A DNA stretch of 64,000 nucleotides from Proteus hauseri ATCC 700826 (GTDB lineage Bacteria > Pseudomonadota > Gammaproteobacteria > Enterobacterales > Enterobacteriaceae), in assembly GCF_001654965.1 (NCBI RefSeq), contig NZ_LXEV01000024.1, positions 62,001 through 126,000 of the forward strand. Reading direction: 5' to 3'. The notes beneath the pieces were generated by a model. It was given only the letters and a program-made list of their open reading frames with translations. It ran no database searches and was not told the origin of the DNA. Below, piece after piece: positions 20,791-30,157 of this stretch. Positions within the stretch are counted from its first letter, which is position 1. Every line of letters begins with the position of its first letter. Made by a program: the position numbers and the translations under genes.

Positions 20791-22254
20791 ATGTCTCAAC
20801 CAGCTATCAACAATGATACTGCGGCTGCCATCAATCCGTATTCACAAAAAGTGGCTCACCTGCGTCAGCAAATTTTGACCATCTTTCTCGAAGATGATCA
20901 CTTTGTTGAAACCGTTCTTGGGGAAGCAAGTGAAAATGATAGACTGAGCCACCAAGAACTTCATGAGAAAATCACTACAGTAAGAGAATTACTACAAGAT
21001 CTACACGCGGCAGATATTGCAGATATTCTTGAAGCCTTACCCTATGATGAACGTCTAGCGTTATGGCACTTAGTTGATAACAATGAGCGTGGTGCTGTTT
21101 TAGTCGAAGCTTCTGTCGCCGTTTGGGACAGTTTAATCAAAGATATGACAGACCGAGAGCTATTACGCTCGGTTGCGACATTACATGTCGACGAACAAGC
21201 TTATATCGCAGAGCATTTACCCCGCGATACCATGCGTCGTCTTCTAACCTATTTAGAACCAAGTCTGCGTAATAGAATTAGAGAAGTCCTTCAATATCCA
21301 AAAGACAGCGTCGGCCAGATGATGGATTTTGAATTCGTGACTGTGCGCGGCAATGTTTCTTTAAAAACAGTTCAACGCTATTTACGTCAACGTGGCTCAA
21401 TCCCTGAAGCAACGGATAAAATCTTTGTTATCGACGGCGCTAATCATCTTCTTGGTGAATTGCCTTTAACTACAATATTAACGCAATCTCCTGAAAAACG
21501 AGTTTCAGAGGTAATGAAAACTGACACCGTGAGTTTTATGCCTGAAGAAAAAGGAGAAGACGCGGCAGGTGCGTTCGAACGTTATGACTTAATTTCAGCC
21601 GCAGTTGTTGATAGCAACGGTCTTTTAATGGGGCGACTAACCGTTGAAGATATCGTTGATAACATGCATGAAGAGAGTGATACCAATCTTCGTCGTATGG
21701 GGGGTTTAAGCCCAGAAGAAGACGTTTTTGCTCCAGTAGGACAAGCAGTAAAAACCCGTTGGACTTGGCTTGCAATCAACCTATGTACTGCCTTTGTTGC
21801 CTCTCGTGTTATCGGTGTTTTTGAAGATACTATTTCTCAGCTCGTTGCCTTAGCAACCTTAATGCCGATAGTCGCAGGTATTGGTGGTAATACAGGTAAC
21901 CAGACTATCACGATGATTGTTCGTGCATTAGCTTTACACCAAATTCAAACTGGTAGCTTCTCATTCCTTATTTTAAGAGAGCTCGGCGTTGCGTTAATCA
22001 ACGGTATTGTTTGGGGGGGCATCATGGGTGTTGTCACCTTCTTACTCTATGGTGATGCCGCTATGGGTGCTGTAATGACAATGGCGATGATACTTAACCT
22101 ATTAATGGCCGCCATAATGGGAGTCCTTATTCCATTGATCATGATTAAAATGGGTAAAGATCCCGCGATAGGCTCAAGCGTTATGATCACTGCAATTACT
22201 GATACTGGCGGTTTCTTTATCTTCTTAGGCTTAGCAACACTGTTCTTAGTCTAA
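20791..22254 (+). CDS. mgtE: Magnesium transporter MgtE
   Basis: A Mg2+ channel with a cytoplasmic N domain (about 50-150, with HAADIADILEALP), a pair of CBS domains (about 155-290) that sense Mg2+, a plug helix and five transmembrane helices (about 315-487). The pore signature TLMPIVAGIGGNTGNQTITM is intact. Length is 487 aa. It has a good AAGGAA site before the ATG. It stands alone with its own terminator. Confidence 0.95.
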   Translation: MSQPAINNDTAAAINPYSQKVAHLRQQILTIFLEDDHFVETVLGEASENDRLSHQELHEKITTVRELLQDLHAADIADILEALPYDERLALWHLVDNNERGAVLVEASVAVWDSLIKDMTDRELLRSVATLHVDEQAYIAEHLPRDTMRRLLTYLEPSLRNRIREVLQYPKDSVGQMMDFEFVTVRGNVSLKTVQRYLRQRGSIPEATDKIFVIDGANHLLGELPLTTILTQSPEKRVSEVMKTDTVSFMPEEKGEDAAGAFERYDLISAAVVDSNGLLMGRLTVEDIVDNMHEESDTNLRRMGGLSPEEDVFAPVGQAVKTRWTWLAINLCTAFVASRVIGVFEDTISQLVALATLMPIVAGIGGNTGNQTITMIVRALALHQIQTGSFSFLILRELGVALINGIVWGGIMGVVTFLLYGDAAMGAVMTMAMILNLLMAAIMGVLIPLIMIKMGKDPAIGSSVMITAITDTGGFFIFLGLATLFLV

Positions 22255-22274
22255 AACTATCCTTATTAAAATTA

Positions 22275-22311
22275 CGCCACTGCACTTGATCCCCTAGTCA
22301 GTGGCGTTTTT
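22275..22311 (+). terminator. Terminator of mgtE
   Basis: CGCCACTG (22275-22282) pairs with CAGTGGCG (22299-22306), followed by TTTTTATTT. Confidence 0.88.
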
Positions 22312-22422
22312 ATTTCTCTTATCATAAAGACTTTGCCCTTAGTCTTTCTTAAAAACTCAATATTATAATTATCAAACCAAACGTGATCCTTATTCATATT
22401 GCTAATATTTTTGACAGTTTAG

Positions 22423-22725
22423 CTTACATATCAACAACCTTTTCCTACCGCAACGACTGAGTATTTAGCTGGTTTTAATTTTATTTTATTGCATCTGGAT
22501 AATTTTACTATCGAAGTGGTACAAGCTGATCACCAAATAGGTTTCGGTAAAAAAGGAATTGTCTTATATTAGCAAGTTGAAGATTTCACTGATGATCTTA
22601 AACATGTTCAGCCATTAGGTGTAAGACGTTATCAAGGCTCAATGGCGATAGATAATGGCTGCTATATGTGCCAAGCATAAGATAATTTTGGTAATTTAAA
22701 AGGGGTAGCAAAATCCAAGAATTGA
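22423..22725 (+). pseudogene. Decayed VOC/glyoxalase-family gene
   Basis: One frame reads through with two in-frame stops: TAG at 22570-22572 and TAA at 22678-22680. Segments between them look like a VOC-fold protein: FILLHLDNFTIEVVQAD, then GFGKKGIVLY, QVEDFTDDLKHVQPLGV, and the family-typical C-terminal DNFGNL. The TAG falls where a W or similar residue is expected and the TAA replaces a glutamine codon. The N-terminal half is missing. Family assignment is by pattern only. Confidence 0.6.
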
Positions 22726-22795
22726 AATTATATATTTAATAATGCAGTGCCATTACTTTCTTGTAATAGCACTGGCGAGTACATAATGCAAAGAA

Positions 22796-23017
22796 CTAAG
22801 CTGTTGTAGAGAGGTAATAGTAAACTAGCAGTAATGCAACCACTAGCGATGTAATAAAGGTTTTTTTTACCGATGCTCTCAATAAATAGCTATCACTTTG
22901 CTCAATATTATTAAGCATACCTTTTAACACCAAACTCCCACCTAATGCGACGATAGAAAGTATTGCAAATAGAGAAATTGCGGTTAAGAGAACAGCGCTC
23001 ATTGAAATTGAGACCAT
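22796..23017 (-). CDS. Small two-helix membrane protein
   Basis: A 73-aa protein that I do not recognise. It has two hydrophobic segments, about residues 6-32 (with AISLFAILSIVALGGSLVL) and 52-70 (FITSLVVALLLVYYYL), with a polar hairpin NNIEQSDSYLLRASVKK between. GGAGG lies just before the ATG (3-nt gap); a second Met at codon 6 would give more usual spacing. It faces the VOC pseudogene. Confidence 0.6.
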   Translation of the reverse strand: MVSISMSAVLLTAISLFAILSIVALGGSLVLKGMLNNIEQSDSYLLRASVKKTFITSLVVALLLVYYYLSTTA

Positions 23018-23040
23018 AAACCCTCCGACATATTGATTGA

Positions 23041-23787
23041 CTCATTGATGTAATTATAATCAATAATTGGTTTTTTGCGCTTTATTTTCAATTTTATTTC
23101 TTCTTAACGCATAATAGATTTAAAAATCACACAGTGCATAAAAATACACAAATAGATTCAAAAAAACAAAATTAAAAGCAATTTAATATCAATATTTTTT
23201 AAATTATTGATATAATATTTCAATAACATTGAATTTAACATATAGTGGAATGTTCCAATAATAAGATAATTAACAGCTCATATTATCCAACCACACAAGA
23301 AATACTTTATCTATTCTCTAGTTATCATCTAATTTACAATAAATAATAAATATTAAAACTTATTATTTAACTATTAAATTAAAGAGTAAAATTATCATTA
23401 ATATATTCAATATATATTGAGTCTTATTTAAAAATTTTAATTTAAAGGTCTATGATATATTTAAAGAATATTTTATAAAAAACCAAACAAACCTTAAATT
23501 TAAGTGATAAAAATAAGAATTTATTCATATAGCAGTTAAACAATCAATAATGGATATAGTTTTTAGTTAAAATCACTATTTTATTTTTAGCTATTTACAT
23601 CATTAAGAGCTTCCTGTTATAACTTTAACCATCATCACAATATTATTCTTTCTCGTATAAATAGCCGATAAATAATTTTCTTCTATTATTTATATTTCGT
23701 TCTATTTTATTCGTTATTAATTAAAGAAAATTATCTGTGACTTTGTTATTAACCATTTTATCACGATGATTATTATAGGTTGTTATT
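23041..23787. other. AT-rich intergenic DNA
   Basis: About 750 very AT-rich bases upstream of the MHS transporter. I see no gene, repeat or clear regulatory site. Confidence 0.5.
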
Positions 23788-25155
23788 ATGACATCACAAT
23801 CAACTCCGCCGTTGAGTCAACCTACGGCACGACCATTAAATCGCAGCGACTATAAAACGTTGGGTTTATCCTCACTTGGGGGAACTTTGGAGTTCTATGA
23901 TTTCGTGATCTTCGTGTTCTTTACGAAAACATTGAGCCACTTGTTCTTTCCTGGTGAAAATGCATTTATCGCACAGATGCAAACCTTAGGTATTTTTGCC
24001 GCAGGTTACCTTGCTCGCCCATTGGGTGGCATTATTATGGCTCACTATGGCGATATTATCGGTCGTAAGCGAATGTTTACCTTAAGTATTTTCTTAATGG
24101 CAGTACCTACTTTAATTATTGGCTTATTACCGACCTATGAAACTATTGGTGTTATGGCGCCATTATTACTGTTATTGATGCGCATAATGCAAGGTGCTGC
24201 AATTGGTGGTGAAATGCCCGGTGCATGGGTCTTTATCGCCGAACACACGCCAAAACAGCGCTATGGCTTAGGTGTTGGTACATTAACATCAGGTATTACT
24301 GGTGGTATTTTATTAGGCTCGATAGTGGCAATTATTGTTCAACGTAATTATAGCGTTCAAGAAGTTAACGATTTTGCATGGCGTATCCCCTTTATTTTAG
24401 GGGGTGTTTTCGGTTTAATTTCTGTTTATTTGCGTAGATTTTTGCAAGAAACGCCTATCTTTAAAGAGATGGCCGCAAAAAAAGCTTTAGCACAAGAGAT
24501 GCCTGTTGTCTCTGTTATTAAAAATCATAAACAAGCCTGTTTAATTACGGCTGCATTAACATGGTCATTATCTACCGCAATAGTTGTCACTATTTTGATG
24601 ACACCAAGTGTCATTGTTGAGGGTATTTACAAAATTGATAGGACAACGTCTTTAGAGGCTAACTGTGTCGCAACATTAACCTTAACTTTAGGTTGTATCT
24701 TCTGGGGATGGATTGGCGATAAATTGGGTACACGTATTTCCATGACATTATCATGGGGTGGATTGATTTCTACTGCATTTTATTTCTATGGCAGTTTAGA
24801 TACCACAATGTCAGGCATTCAATTAGCATTTAACTATGGTTTGATGGGCTTTTTTGTTGGCGCAATTGCAACTACACCCATTGTAAGTACAAGAGCATTT
24901 CCACCTTCTATTCGTTTTTCAGGGTTGTCTTTTGCTTACAATATGGCTTACGCCGTATTTGGTGGTTTAACGCCAATGTTAACGGGCGCTTGGTTAGAAA
25001 AAACTGCTATGGCAGGTGCTTATTATGTTGCGGGGGTTTCTGCATTAGCTATTGTTGTTGCATTCTTACCTTTAGCTTATAAAGGCTGGACGGCAGTTAA
25101 ACCCTCAACTCATGAGAAAGATGTTGCATTACAAGCCGATAAAGCCATTAACTAA
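23788..25155 (+). CDS. MFS transporter, metabolite:H+ symporter (ProP-like) family
   Basis: A 455-aa twelve-segment transporter of the MHS group, relatives of ProP, ShiA and E. coli YdfJ. Diagnostic features are GGTLEFYDFVIFVFF in the first helix and ARPLGGIIMAHYGDIIGRKRMF between helices 2 and 3, quoted here only as family hallmarks. The second half has the repeat WGWIGDKLGTRISM. The substrate is likely an organic acid, osmolyte or similar, but cannot be named. It stands alone with its own terminator. Confidence 0.88.
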   Translation: MTSQSTPPLSQPTARPLNRSDYKTLGLSSLGGTLEFYDFVIFVFFTKTLSHLFFPGENAFIAQMQTLGIFAAGYLARPLGGIIMAHYGDIIGRKRMFTLSIFLMAVPTLIIGLLPTYETIGVMAPLLLLLMRIMQGAAIGGEMPGAWVFIAEHTPKQRYGLGVGTLTSGITGGILLGSIVAIIVQRNYSVQEVNDFAWRIPFILGGVFGLISVYLRRFLQETPIFKEMAAKKALAQEMPVVSVIKNHKQACLITAALTWSLSTAIVVTILMTPSVIVEGIYKIDRTTSLEANCVATLTLTLGCIFWGWIGDKLGTRISMTLSWGGLISTAFYFYGSLDTTMSGIQLAFNYGLMGFFVGAIATTPIVSTRAFPPSIRFSGLSFAYNMAYAVFGGLTPMLTGAWLEKTAMAGAYYVAGVSALAIVVAFLPLAYKGWTAVKPSTHEKDVALQADKAIN

Positions 25156-25183
25156 AATAATTCATTATCACAGTCCCCTTTCC

Positions 25184-25217
25184 AATACAGCATCTTTATA
25201 GGTGCTGTATTTTTTTG
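25184..25217 (+). terminator. Terminator of the MHS transporter
   Basis: AATACAGCA and TGCTGTATT form a stem, followed by seven T residues. Confidence 0.88.
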
Positions 25218-25398
25218 TTACATTATAACCTTTATGTATTAATAAAAAATAAATATACCTAAATATTATTTTTTCTAAGCATTTAAATGCAGTTATTCTG
25301 ATTTTTTTATTTTTAAAATCAAATAATTGATAAGTTTATTTGAGGTCTTTACTCTATTACAAATGGATGTTTTACTTCATAAGTAATATAGAGGTTCG

Positions 25399-26085
25399 AT
25401 GGTAACTAAAAATAATAAATCACTTTATAAAAAATTAAATGAACTCGAATTACAAGGTTATATTCCTTATAAAACCTATAAAAAACTTCAACAAAAACGC
25501 TGGCAATGGAAATCATCTCCATCAGGTATTCATTATTTCACACCAAATAATCCCTTAGAAATGGGACGTTATAATGACCCTTCTGGTAGAACAGGAGTTT
25601 GTTACACAGCTGACTATGCTGTTATTGCGATAGCTGAATCTTTAGGTCGCATTTATCAAAATAATAAAGCCGTTATTATTGGATTAAGTGATCTGCAAAA
25701 AGCACAGATATATACACTCACAACAACTCGAAAAGTGAAAATTATCGATATGCTCAGATTATCAGGAATATTACACATTACAGTAGATAAAATGATGGGC
25801 AAAAATTATGGTACAACACAAACAATAGTTGATTGGGCAGCAAATACCCCAGCACTTAATTATGATGGTATTGCTTATCCTTCACGCCATTATGCAGGTA
25901 TATGTACAGCATTCTGGGCTCGAAAAGAAATAATACCTCCACTTATAGATGTTTCCGTCTGTTCCGTTGATTTATATATCGATAATAAAAAAGAGAATTT
26001 TCCTCAAAACTGGGTTGAAAAAGATATTTCAGGTCTTGAGATTATTACAGAAACCCTCAACTTTACTCTCAATGGAGATGATTAA
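25399..26085 (+). CDS. RES-domain toxin
   Basis: A 228-aa protein with a RES domain (residues about 40-195). The three name-giving residues can be placed: Arg57 in EMGRYND, Glu80 in AIAESLGR and Ser162 in YPSRHYAG, plus Tyr69 in GVCYTADY. RES toxins such as MbcT consume NAD+ by phosphorolysis or ADP-ribosylation. The first 35 residues are a basic, lysine-rich extension. The ATG follows AGAGG. It is convergent with the candidate antitoxin, separated by 23 bases that form a shared terminator. Toxic function is inferred from the family. Confidence 0.8.
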   Translation: MVTKNNKSLYKKLNELELQGYIPYKTYKKLQQKRWQWKSSPSGIHYFTPNNPLEMGRYNDPSGRTGVCYTADYAVIAIAESLGRIYQNNKAVIIGLSDLQKAQIYTLTTTRKVKIIDMLRLSGILHITVDKMMGKNYGTTQTIVDWAANTPALNYDGIAYPSRHYAGICTAFWARKEIIPPLIDVSVCSVDLYIDNKKENFPQNWVEKDISGLEIITETLNFTLNGDD

Positions 26086-26109
26086 AAGCTCAACAAAGTG
26101 AGCTTTTAT
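26084..26109. terminator. Bidirectional terminator between toxin and antitoxin
   Basis: AAAAGCTCA (26084-26092) and TGAGCTTTT (26099-26107) form a perfect 9-bp stem with a 6-nt loop. It ends in T residues in both directions and fills the whole gap between the two stop codons. Confidence 0.88.
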
Positions 26110-26738
26110 TAATGTGACTCTTGTTGGGCAAAAAGCTTCGCTTGCCGACAGATTTCCTGCATTTGATCACTCATACGACCATATTTTTTTAAAATATCTA
26201 TCACATTGAGATCATTCTCATCTTTAAAGAAATACAGGCTTGTTAAAAATGAAACTTTAGTCGTAGAACTAAAATCACTTAATAATATGAGTATTTCCTC
26301 GAGTCCATCGACTAAACGATTACCATCAAACTGGAATATAGGTAATCGATATTCTCCTCCAACTTTTACTGCCAATAACTTATTTGCTTTTAATCGGTTA
26401 TTAATGGTTTGTCTTTTAACACCTAAAATTTCAGCCGCTTGACTTGCTCGACATGTTCCACCTAACGCTTTTAGTTGCTCTGCAAATTTAATTGCACCTT
26501 CATTTAAACGTGAGATTTTGCGTTTTTCTCTTGCCGAAATTGCACAGGTTCGCTCTAGCTGAGTCTCAAACATTAATTTAGTCAGTTCGTTATCTGTCAT
26601 TTTTAATGCATTTGTTAAACATTTATCCTTAACCAGTTGATTGACTATCTCTTCTGTTAAGTTTGCTATTCGCTTAAGCATGGTTACACGTTCTATTGAT
26701 AGCTGCTTATGTGTTTCCTTGTGTATTATATGATTCAT
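26109..26738 (-). CDS. HTH and MbcA/ParS/Xre-like antitoxin
   Basis: A 209-aa protein. Residues 1-95 are helical and charged. An HTH lies at about 98-118 (ASQAAEILGVKRQTINNRL). The C-terminal domain (about 133-205; LPIFQFDGNRLVDGLEEIL) resembles the MbcA/ParS/Xre toxin-binding domain that pairs with RES toxins. I start at ATG 26738, with GAGGTG 5-6 bases upstream. A longer reading to 26849 would add 37 hydrophobic residues that overlap the dtpA terminator, so I reject it. In most known pairs the antitoxin precedes the RES gene in one operon; here it is convergent. Confidence 0.72.
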   Translation of the reverse strand: MNHIIHKETHKQLSIERVTMLKRIANLTEEIVNQLVKDKCLTNALKMTDNELTKLMFETQLERTCAISAREKRKISRLNEGAIKFAEQLKALGGTCRASQAAEILGVKRQTINNRLKANKLLAVKVGGEYRLPIFQFDGNRLVDGLEEILILLSDFSSTTKVSFLTSLYFFKDENDLNVIDILKKYGRMSDQMQEICRQAKLFAQQESH

Positions 26739-26828
26739 TTTCACCTCACTTATCTTTTCATGATTATATGTTAGGTAAAGTGTCAAATACAAGAGTGATA
26801 AATGAACAGTGAGTGAAAATAAAATACA

Positions 26829-26854
26829 AAAAAGGATGCCTATTGGCACCCTTT
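26829..26854 (-). terminator. Terminator of dtpA
   Basis: On the minus strand AAGGGTGCC, loop AATA and GGCATCCTTT (one G-U pair) are followed by TTTTG. It lies just past the dtpA stop. Confidence 0.82.
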
Positions 26855-26886
26855 ATTTCTATGCTTTATAAATAAGATTTAAAATG

Positions 26887-28353
26887 CTATTGAATCATTT
26901 TACTCAGCATAGGTGCAGTGATAAGCATCAGTATCGCAATAATGCCTGTTACGATACCAATTTGTAAAAATACACTGCTATAAATTTCTAACGAAGCATG
27001 TGCACTTTGCACATCTTCAGGTACAGCCATTAGGCTTGCAACTTTACCGGCAATAATCGCTGCTGCTGCTGAGGTTAAAAACCAAGCCCCCATAATAAAG
27101 CCCATTAAGCGTTGTGGTACTAACTGAGCCACCATCGCTAATCCAAGGCCCGAGATCATCAGTTCACCAATACTTTGGAAACCATAACTTGCGACTAACC
27201 ACCATGAAGAAACGATACCTGCTTCATTTGCCATACTCGCACCTAATGGTAAAACGAGGAAAGCAGTTGCACTGAGAAACATCCCCACAGTGAACTTATA
27301 AGGCATAGGTAATTTATCGCCCATAAAATTATAAATAGCTGCTAATAATGGGCTTGCAAGCATAATCCAGAATGGGTTTAGTGATTGGAATTGCTCTGGT
27401 TCAACACTGATACCCAGTAGCGAATGTTCAACGTTATGAATAGCAAAGAAGTTTAAAGAAGTTGGCATTTGGTCATAAAGCACAAAGAACACAACAGCTT
27501 CAACCATTAATAAAAAAGCAACAATCATCTTACGACGCGCTGCTCCTTTCATCATAAAGGTTTCACGAGCAAAAATCAGAATGATACCTAAAGAGATAAT
27601 CGCTAAAGACCAGCTCGCAACTTCATTGTTATGTAATAACCAGGTAGATAAAGCAACTAATACAACAATACCCACCAGCGTTAATAGCAATTTTGAATAA
27701 TTAAGCGGTTCAAAGTCAGGTCTTGAGCCCTTATCTTTAATCCAACCACGACAAACAACGAAGTTTGCCAGTGTAATTAGCATACCCACTACACTGAGTG
27801 CGAATGCCACATCCCAACCGTAATTAGCAGCTAACCACGGGGTTGCTAACATTGAGAAGAAAGAACCGACGTTAATAGACATATAGTACATAGTAAATGC
27901 ACCGTCTAATTGCGGATCGTTTTTCTCATAACAAGTTGCTAATAATGATGATGGATTGGCTTTAAATAAACCATTACCCACAGCAATTGTTGCTAATCCC
28001 CAATAGATAACATCTTTATCATGATCAGAGAACGCGACCATGGCATAACCTATTGCCAGCACTATTGCACCAAGGATAATAACCCTTTTAGTACCAAGAA
28101 CTTTATCCCCTAACCATCCACCGATAGCAACAAAACCATAAACCAGTGCGGTAAATGCAGCAAAAACAGTGATAGCTTCCGCTTCACCCATTCCCAGCAT
28201 TTTAACCAGATATACGGCCATGATCCCTTGCAGACCGTAATAGCCGAAACGTTCCCATAATTCGATAGAGAAGATGAGGTAAAACGCACGAGGCTGTTTA
28301 AATGCATTCAGACTCGGTTTTTGTCCATCATCAGGTGTGTTTGCAGTTGACAC
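26887..28353 (-). CDS. dtpA: Dipeptide/tripeptide:H+ symporter DtpA
   Basis: A POT-family transporter (also TppB/YdgR) importing di- and tripeptides with protons. It is 488 aa with 14 hydrophobic segments. The H+-coupling motif [14 protein letters not shown] occurs near residue 32, followed by [14 protein letters not shown]. The sequence tracks E. coli DtpA almost end to end, but the C-terminal tail is about 12 residues shorter. It is divergent from mdtA across a 560-base gap. Confidence 0.93.
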   Translation of the reverse strand: MSTANTPDDGQKPSLNAFKQPRAFYLIFSIELWERFGYYGLQGIMAVYLVKMLGMGEAEAITVFAAFTALVYGFVAIGGWLGDKVLGTKRVIILGAIVLAIGYAMVAFSDHDKDVIYWGLATIAVGNGLFKANPSSLLATCYEKNDPQLDGAFTMYYMSINVGSFFSMLATPWLAANYGWDVAFALSVVGMLITLANFVVCRGWIKDKGSRPDFEPLNYSKLLLTLVGIVVLVALSTWLLHNNEVASWSLAIISLGIILIFARETFMMKGAARRKMIVAFLLMVEAVVFFVLYDQMPTSLNFFAIHNVEHSLLGISVEPEQFQSLNPFWIMLASPLLAAIYNFMGDKLPMPYKFTVGMFLSATAFLVLPLGASMANEAGIVSSWWLVASYGFQSIGELMISGLGLAMVAQLVPQRLMGFIMGAWFLTSAAAAIIAGKVASLMAVPEDVQSAHASLEIYSSVFLQIGIVTGIIAILMLITAPMLSKMIQ

Positions 28354-28915
28354 TAAAAACCTCTAGTTATTCTATTACGCCTTTATATTTAGGCTCATTT
28401 TTACAAAAAACTTTTCATTTTAAGACAGAGTTAAAGCGCGGTGTATTTCATACTGGATTGTTATTCTTTGAAAAGAGTTCAACGCAGAGAAAAACAAGGT
28501 CGGCATTCTATCATTGGAAAGCATAATTATCTAAGTTTTATAACTAACTATTGCGTTTTATCACATATAAGTGCAATTGTACAAAATAGTTATGCGATTA
28601 AAAAAAGAGCAAACAAAATAACCTACTGATTATAAATAAATTATTTCACACTATATTATTCACTGATAAACCACTTAATTAACCTGATCCTTATTCATTT
28701 TTCAGCAATTGATTATTCATTGAATAGAAACAAAAAAATTTTACCATCGCTATTTTTACTCGTTTGGTGAAAATAACATCAACAAAACACATTCCTTGAC
28801 TTAATTTCCATATTTCCTCCATTTTTAACCATGCAGAAACAGGTAGAATGTCACCATTCCGAAATTTAATTTCACTATTCCTGATTAGCTAGTTGCCAGT
28901 GGGATCACAAAAACA
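28354..28915. other. Divergent intergenic region dtpA/mdtA
   Basis: Short reading frames here have no ribosome sites or recognisable products. The mdtA-proximal end holds the candidate BaeR box and promoter listed separately. Confidence 0.5.
28812..28849 (+). promoter_or_regulatory. Candidate BaeR box and promoter of mdtABC-baeSR
   Basis: The 18-mer at 28812-28829, with core TTTCCTCCAT, agrees at about 13 of 18 positions with the E. coli BaeR box TTTTTCTCCATDATTGGC. TAGAAT at 28844-28849 could be the -10, which would put the box over the -35 region. In E. coli BaeR activates mdtA directly. Confidence 0.45.
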
Positions 28916-30157
28916 ATGAATAAAAACAAAAACGCTAAAAAAAGACTTTCTCTTATTATCGCAGTAATCGTTATTGCTGCTGGCGCTGGCGCCTATTGGC
29001 AATTCAACACCACTAAAACAACCACAACAGAAACCAAAGGTGCTCAAGCGCAAACTTCAGGACAAACAACTAGGGGAACTTCAAGTTCTCGTCGACCACC
29101 ACTTCCTCCTGTACAAATTGCAACTTCAATGGAAGAAGATGTGCCACAGTTTTTATCGGCATTAGGCACAGTGCGTGCCACCAATAGCGTGACAGTTACA
29201 AGTCGTGTTGAAGGCCAATTAATGGCGTTGCACTTTACTGAAGGCCAACATGTCAAACAAGGTGATTTACTTGCCGAAATTGACTCGCGACCTTTTGAAG
29301 TGCAATTAGCCCAAGCCAAAGGTCAATTAGCAAAAGATCAAGCAACCTTAGCTAATGCGCGTCTTGATTTAGCTCGTTATCAAAAACTAGCGAAAACTAA
29401 TTTAGTTTCACAACAAGAATTAGATAACCAAAATGCGTTAGTTAAACAATCTGAAGCCAGCCTTCGTATCGATGAAGCCACGATAAGCAATGCCCAACTA
29501 CAATTAACCTATAGCAAAATTACGGCACCTATTTCAGGTCGAGTGGGATTAAAACAAGTTGATGTTGGCAACTATATTTCTGGGGGATCATCAACGCCTA
29601 TCGTTGTTATCAACCAAATGGATCCCGTCGATGTACTATTTACATTGCCAGAACAAGAACTAAACCGTGTTATTCAAGCGCGCAAAACTAATGCGGATTT
29701 ACCTGTTACCGCATTTGATCGCAATAATCAGTTTGAGTTGGCCCAAGGAAAACTCTTTAGTGTTGATAACCAAATAGATGCCACCACTGGCACAATTAAA
29801 CTAAAAGCACGTTTTCCTCAGCAAGAAAATACCCTGTTTCCAAACCAATTTGTTAATATCCGCTTGTATGTCAAAACATTAGAAAAAGCCGTTGTTATTC
29901 CTAACGCTGCATTGCAAATGGGCAATGAAGGACACTTTGTTTGGGCGGTTGATGATGAAAATAAAGTCAGCAAATTACGCGTTGAAGTAGCACTGCAAAA
30001 TGCAGATAAAGTGGTGATTGCTTCTGGTTTATCGGCAAATCAGCGTGTAGTCACTGATGGTGTTGACCGATTAACGCAGGGTGCAAAAGTCGATATCGTC
30101 ACTCCGACTGTACCAAAAAGTAAAGAAACTAACCGTGTTATAGCGGAGAAAGCGTAA
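28916..30157 (+). CDS. mdtA: Multidrug efflux membrane fusion protein MdtA
   Basis: The periplasmic adaptor of the MdtABC RND pump, linking the inner-membrane pump to an outer-membrane channel. One N-terminal membrane anchor (about 10-28), then a lipoyl domain with two halves ([20 protein letters not shown] and the [20 protein letters not shown] half), a helical hairpin (about 125-190) and a beta-barrel domain. It is 413 aa, near E. coli MdtA. The stop codon overlaps the mdtB start by one base. Confidence 0.95.
   Translation: MNKNKNAKKRLSLIIAVIVIAAGAGAYWQFNTTKTTTTETKGAQAQTSGQTTRGTSSSRRPPLPPVQIATSMEEDVPQFLSALGTVRATNSVTVTSRVEGQLMALHFTEGQHVKQGDLLAEIDSRPFEVQLAQAKGQLAKDQATLANARLDLARYQKLAKTNLVSQQELDNQNALVKQSEASLRIDEATISNAQLQLTYSKITAPISGRVGLKQVDVGNYISGGSSTPIVVINQMDPVDVLFTLPEQELNRVIQARKTNADLPVTAFDRNNQFELAQGKLFSVDNQIDATTGTIKLKARFPQQENTLFPNQFVNIRLYVKTLEKAVVIPNAALQMGNEGHFVWAVDDENKVSKLRVEVALQNADKVVIASGLSANQRVVTDGVDRLTQGAKVDIVTPTVPKSKETNRVIAEKA

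Noticed and set aside
28302-28629. Two overlapping open frames (74 and 62 aa) upstream of mdtA
   Set aside because: No Shine-Dalgarno sequence; one overlaps the dtpA start on the other strand; composition is Lys/Tyr/Ser-rich as expected from AT-rich DNA.
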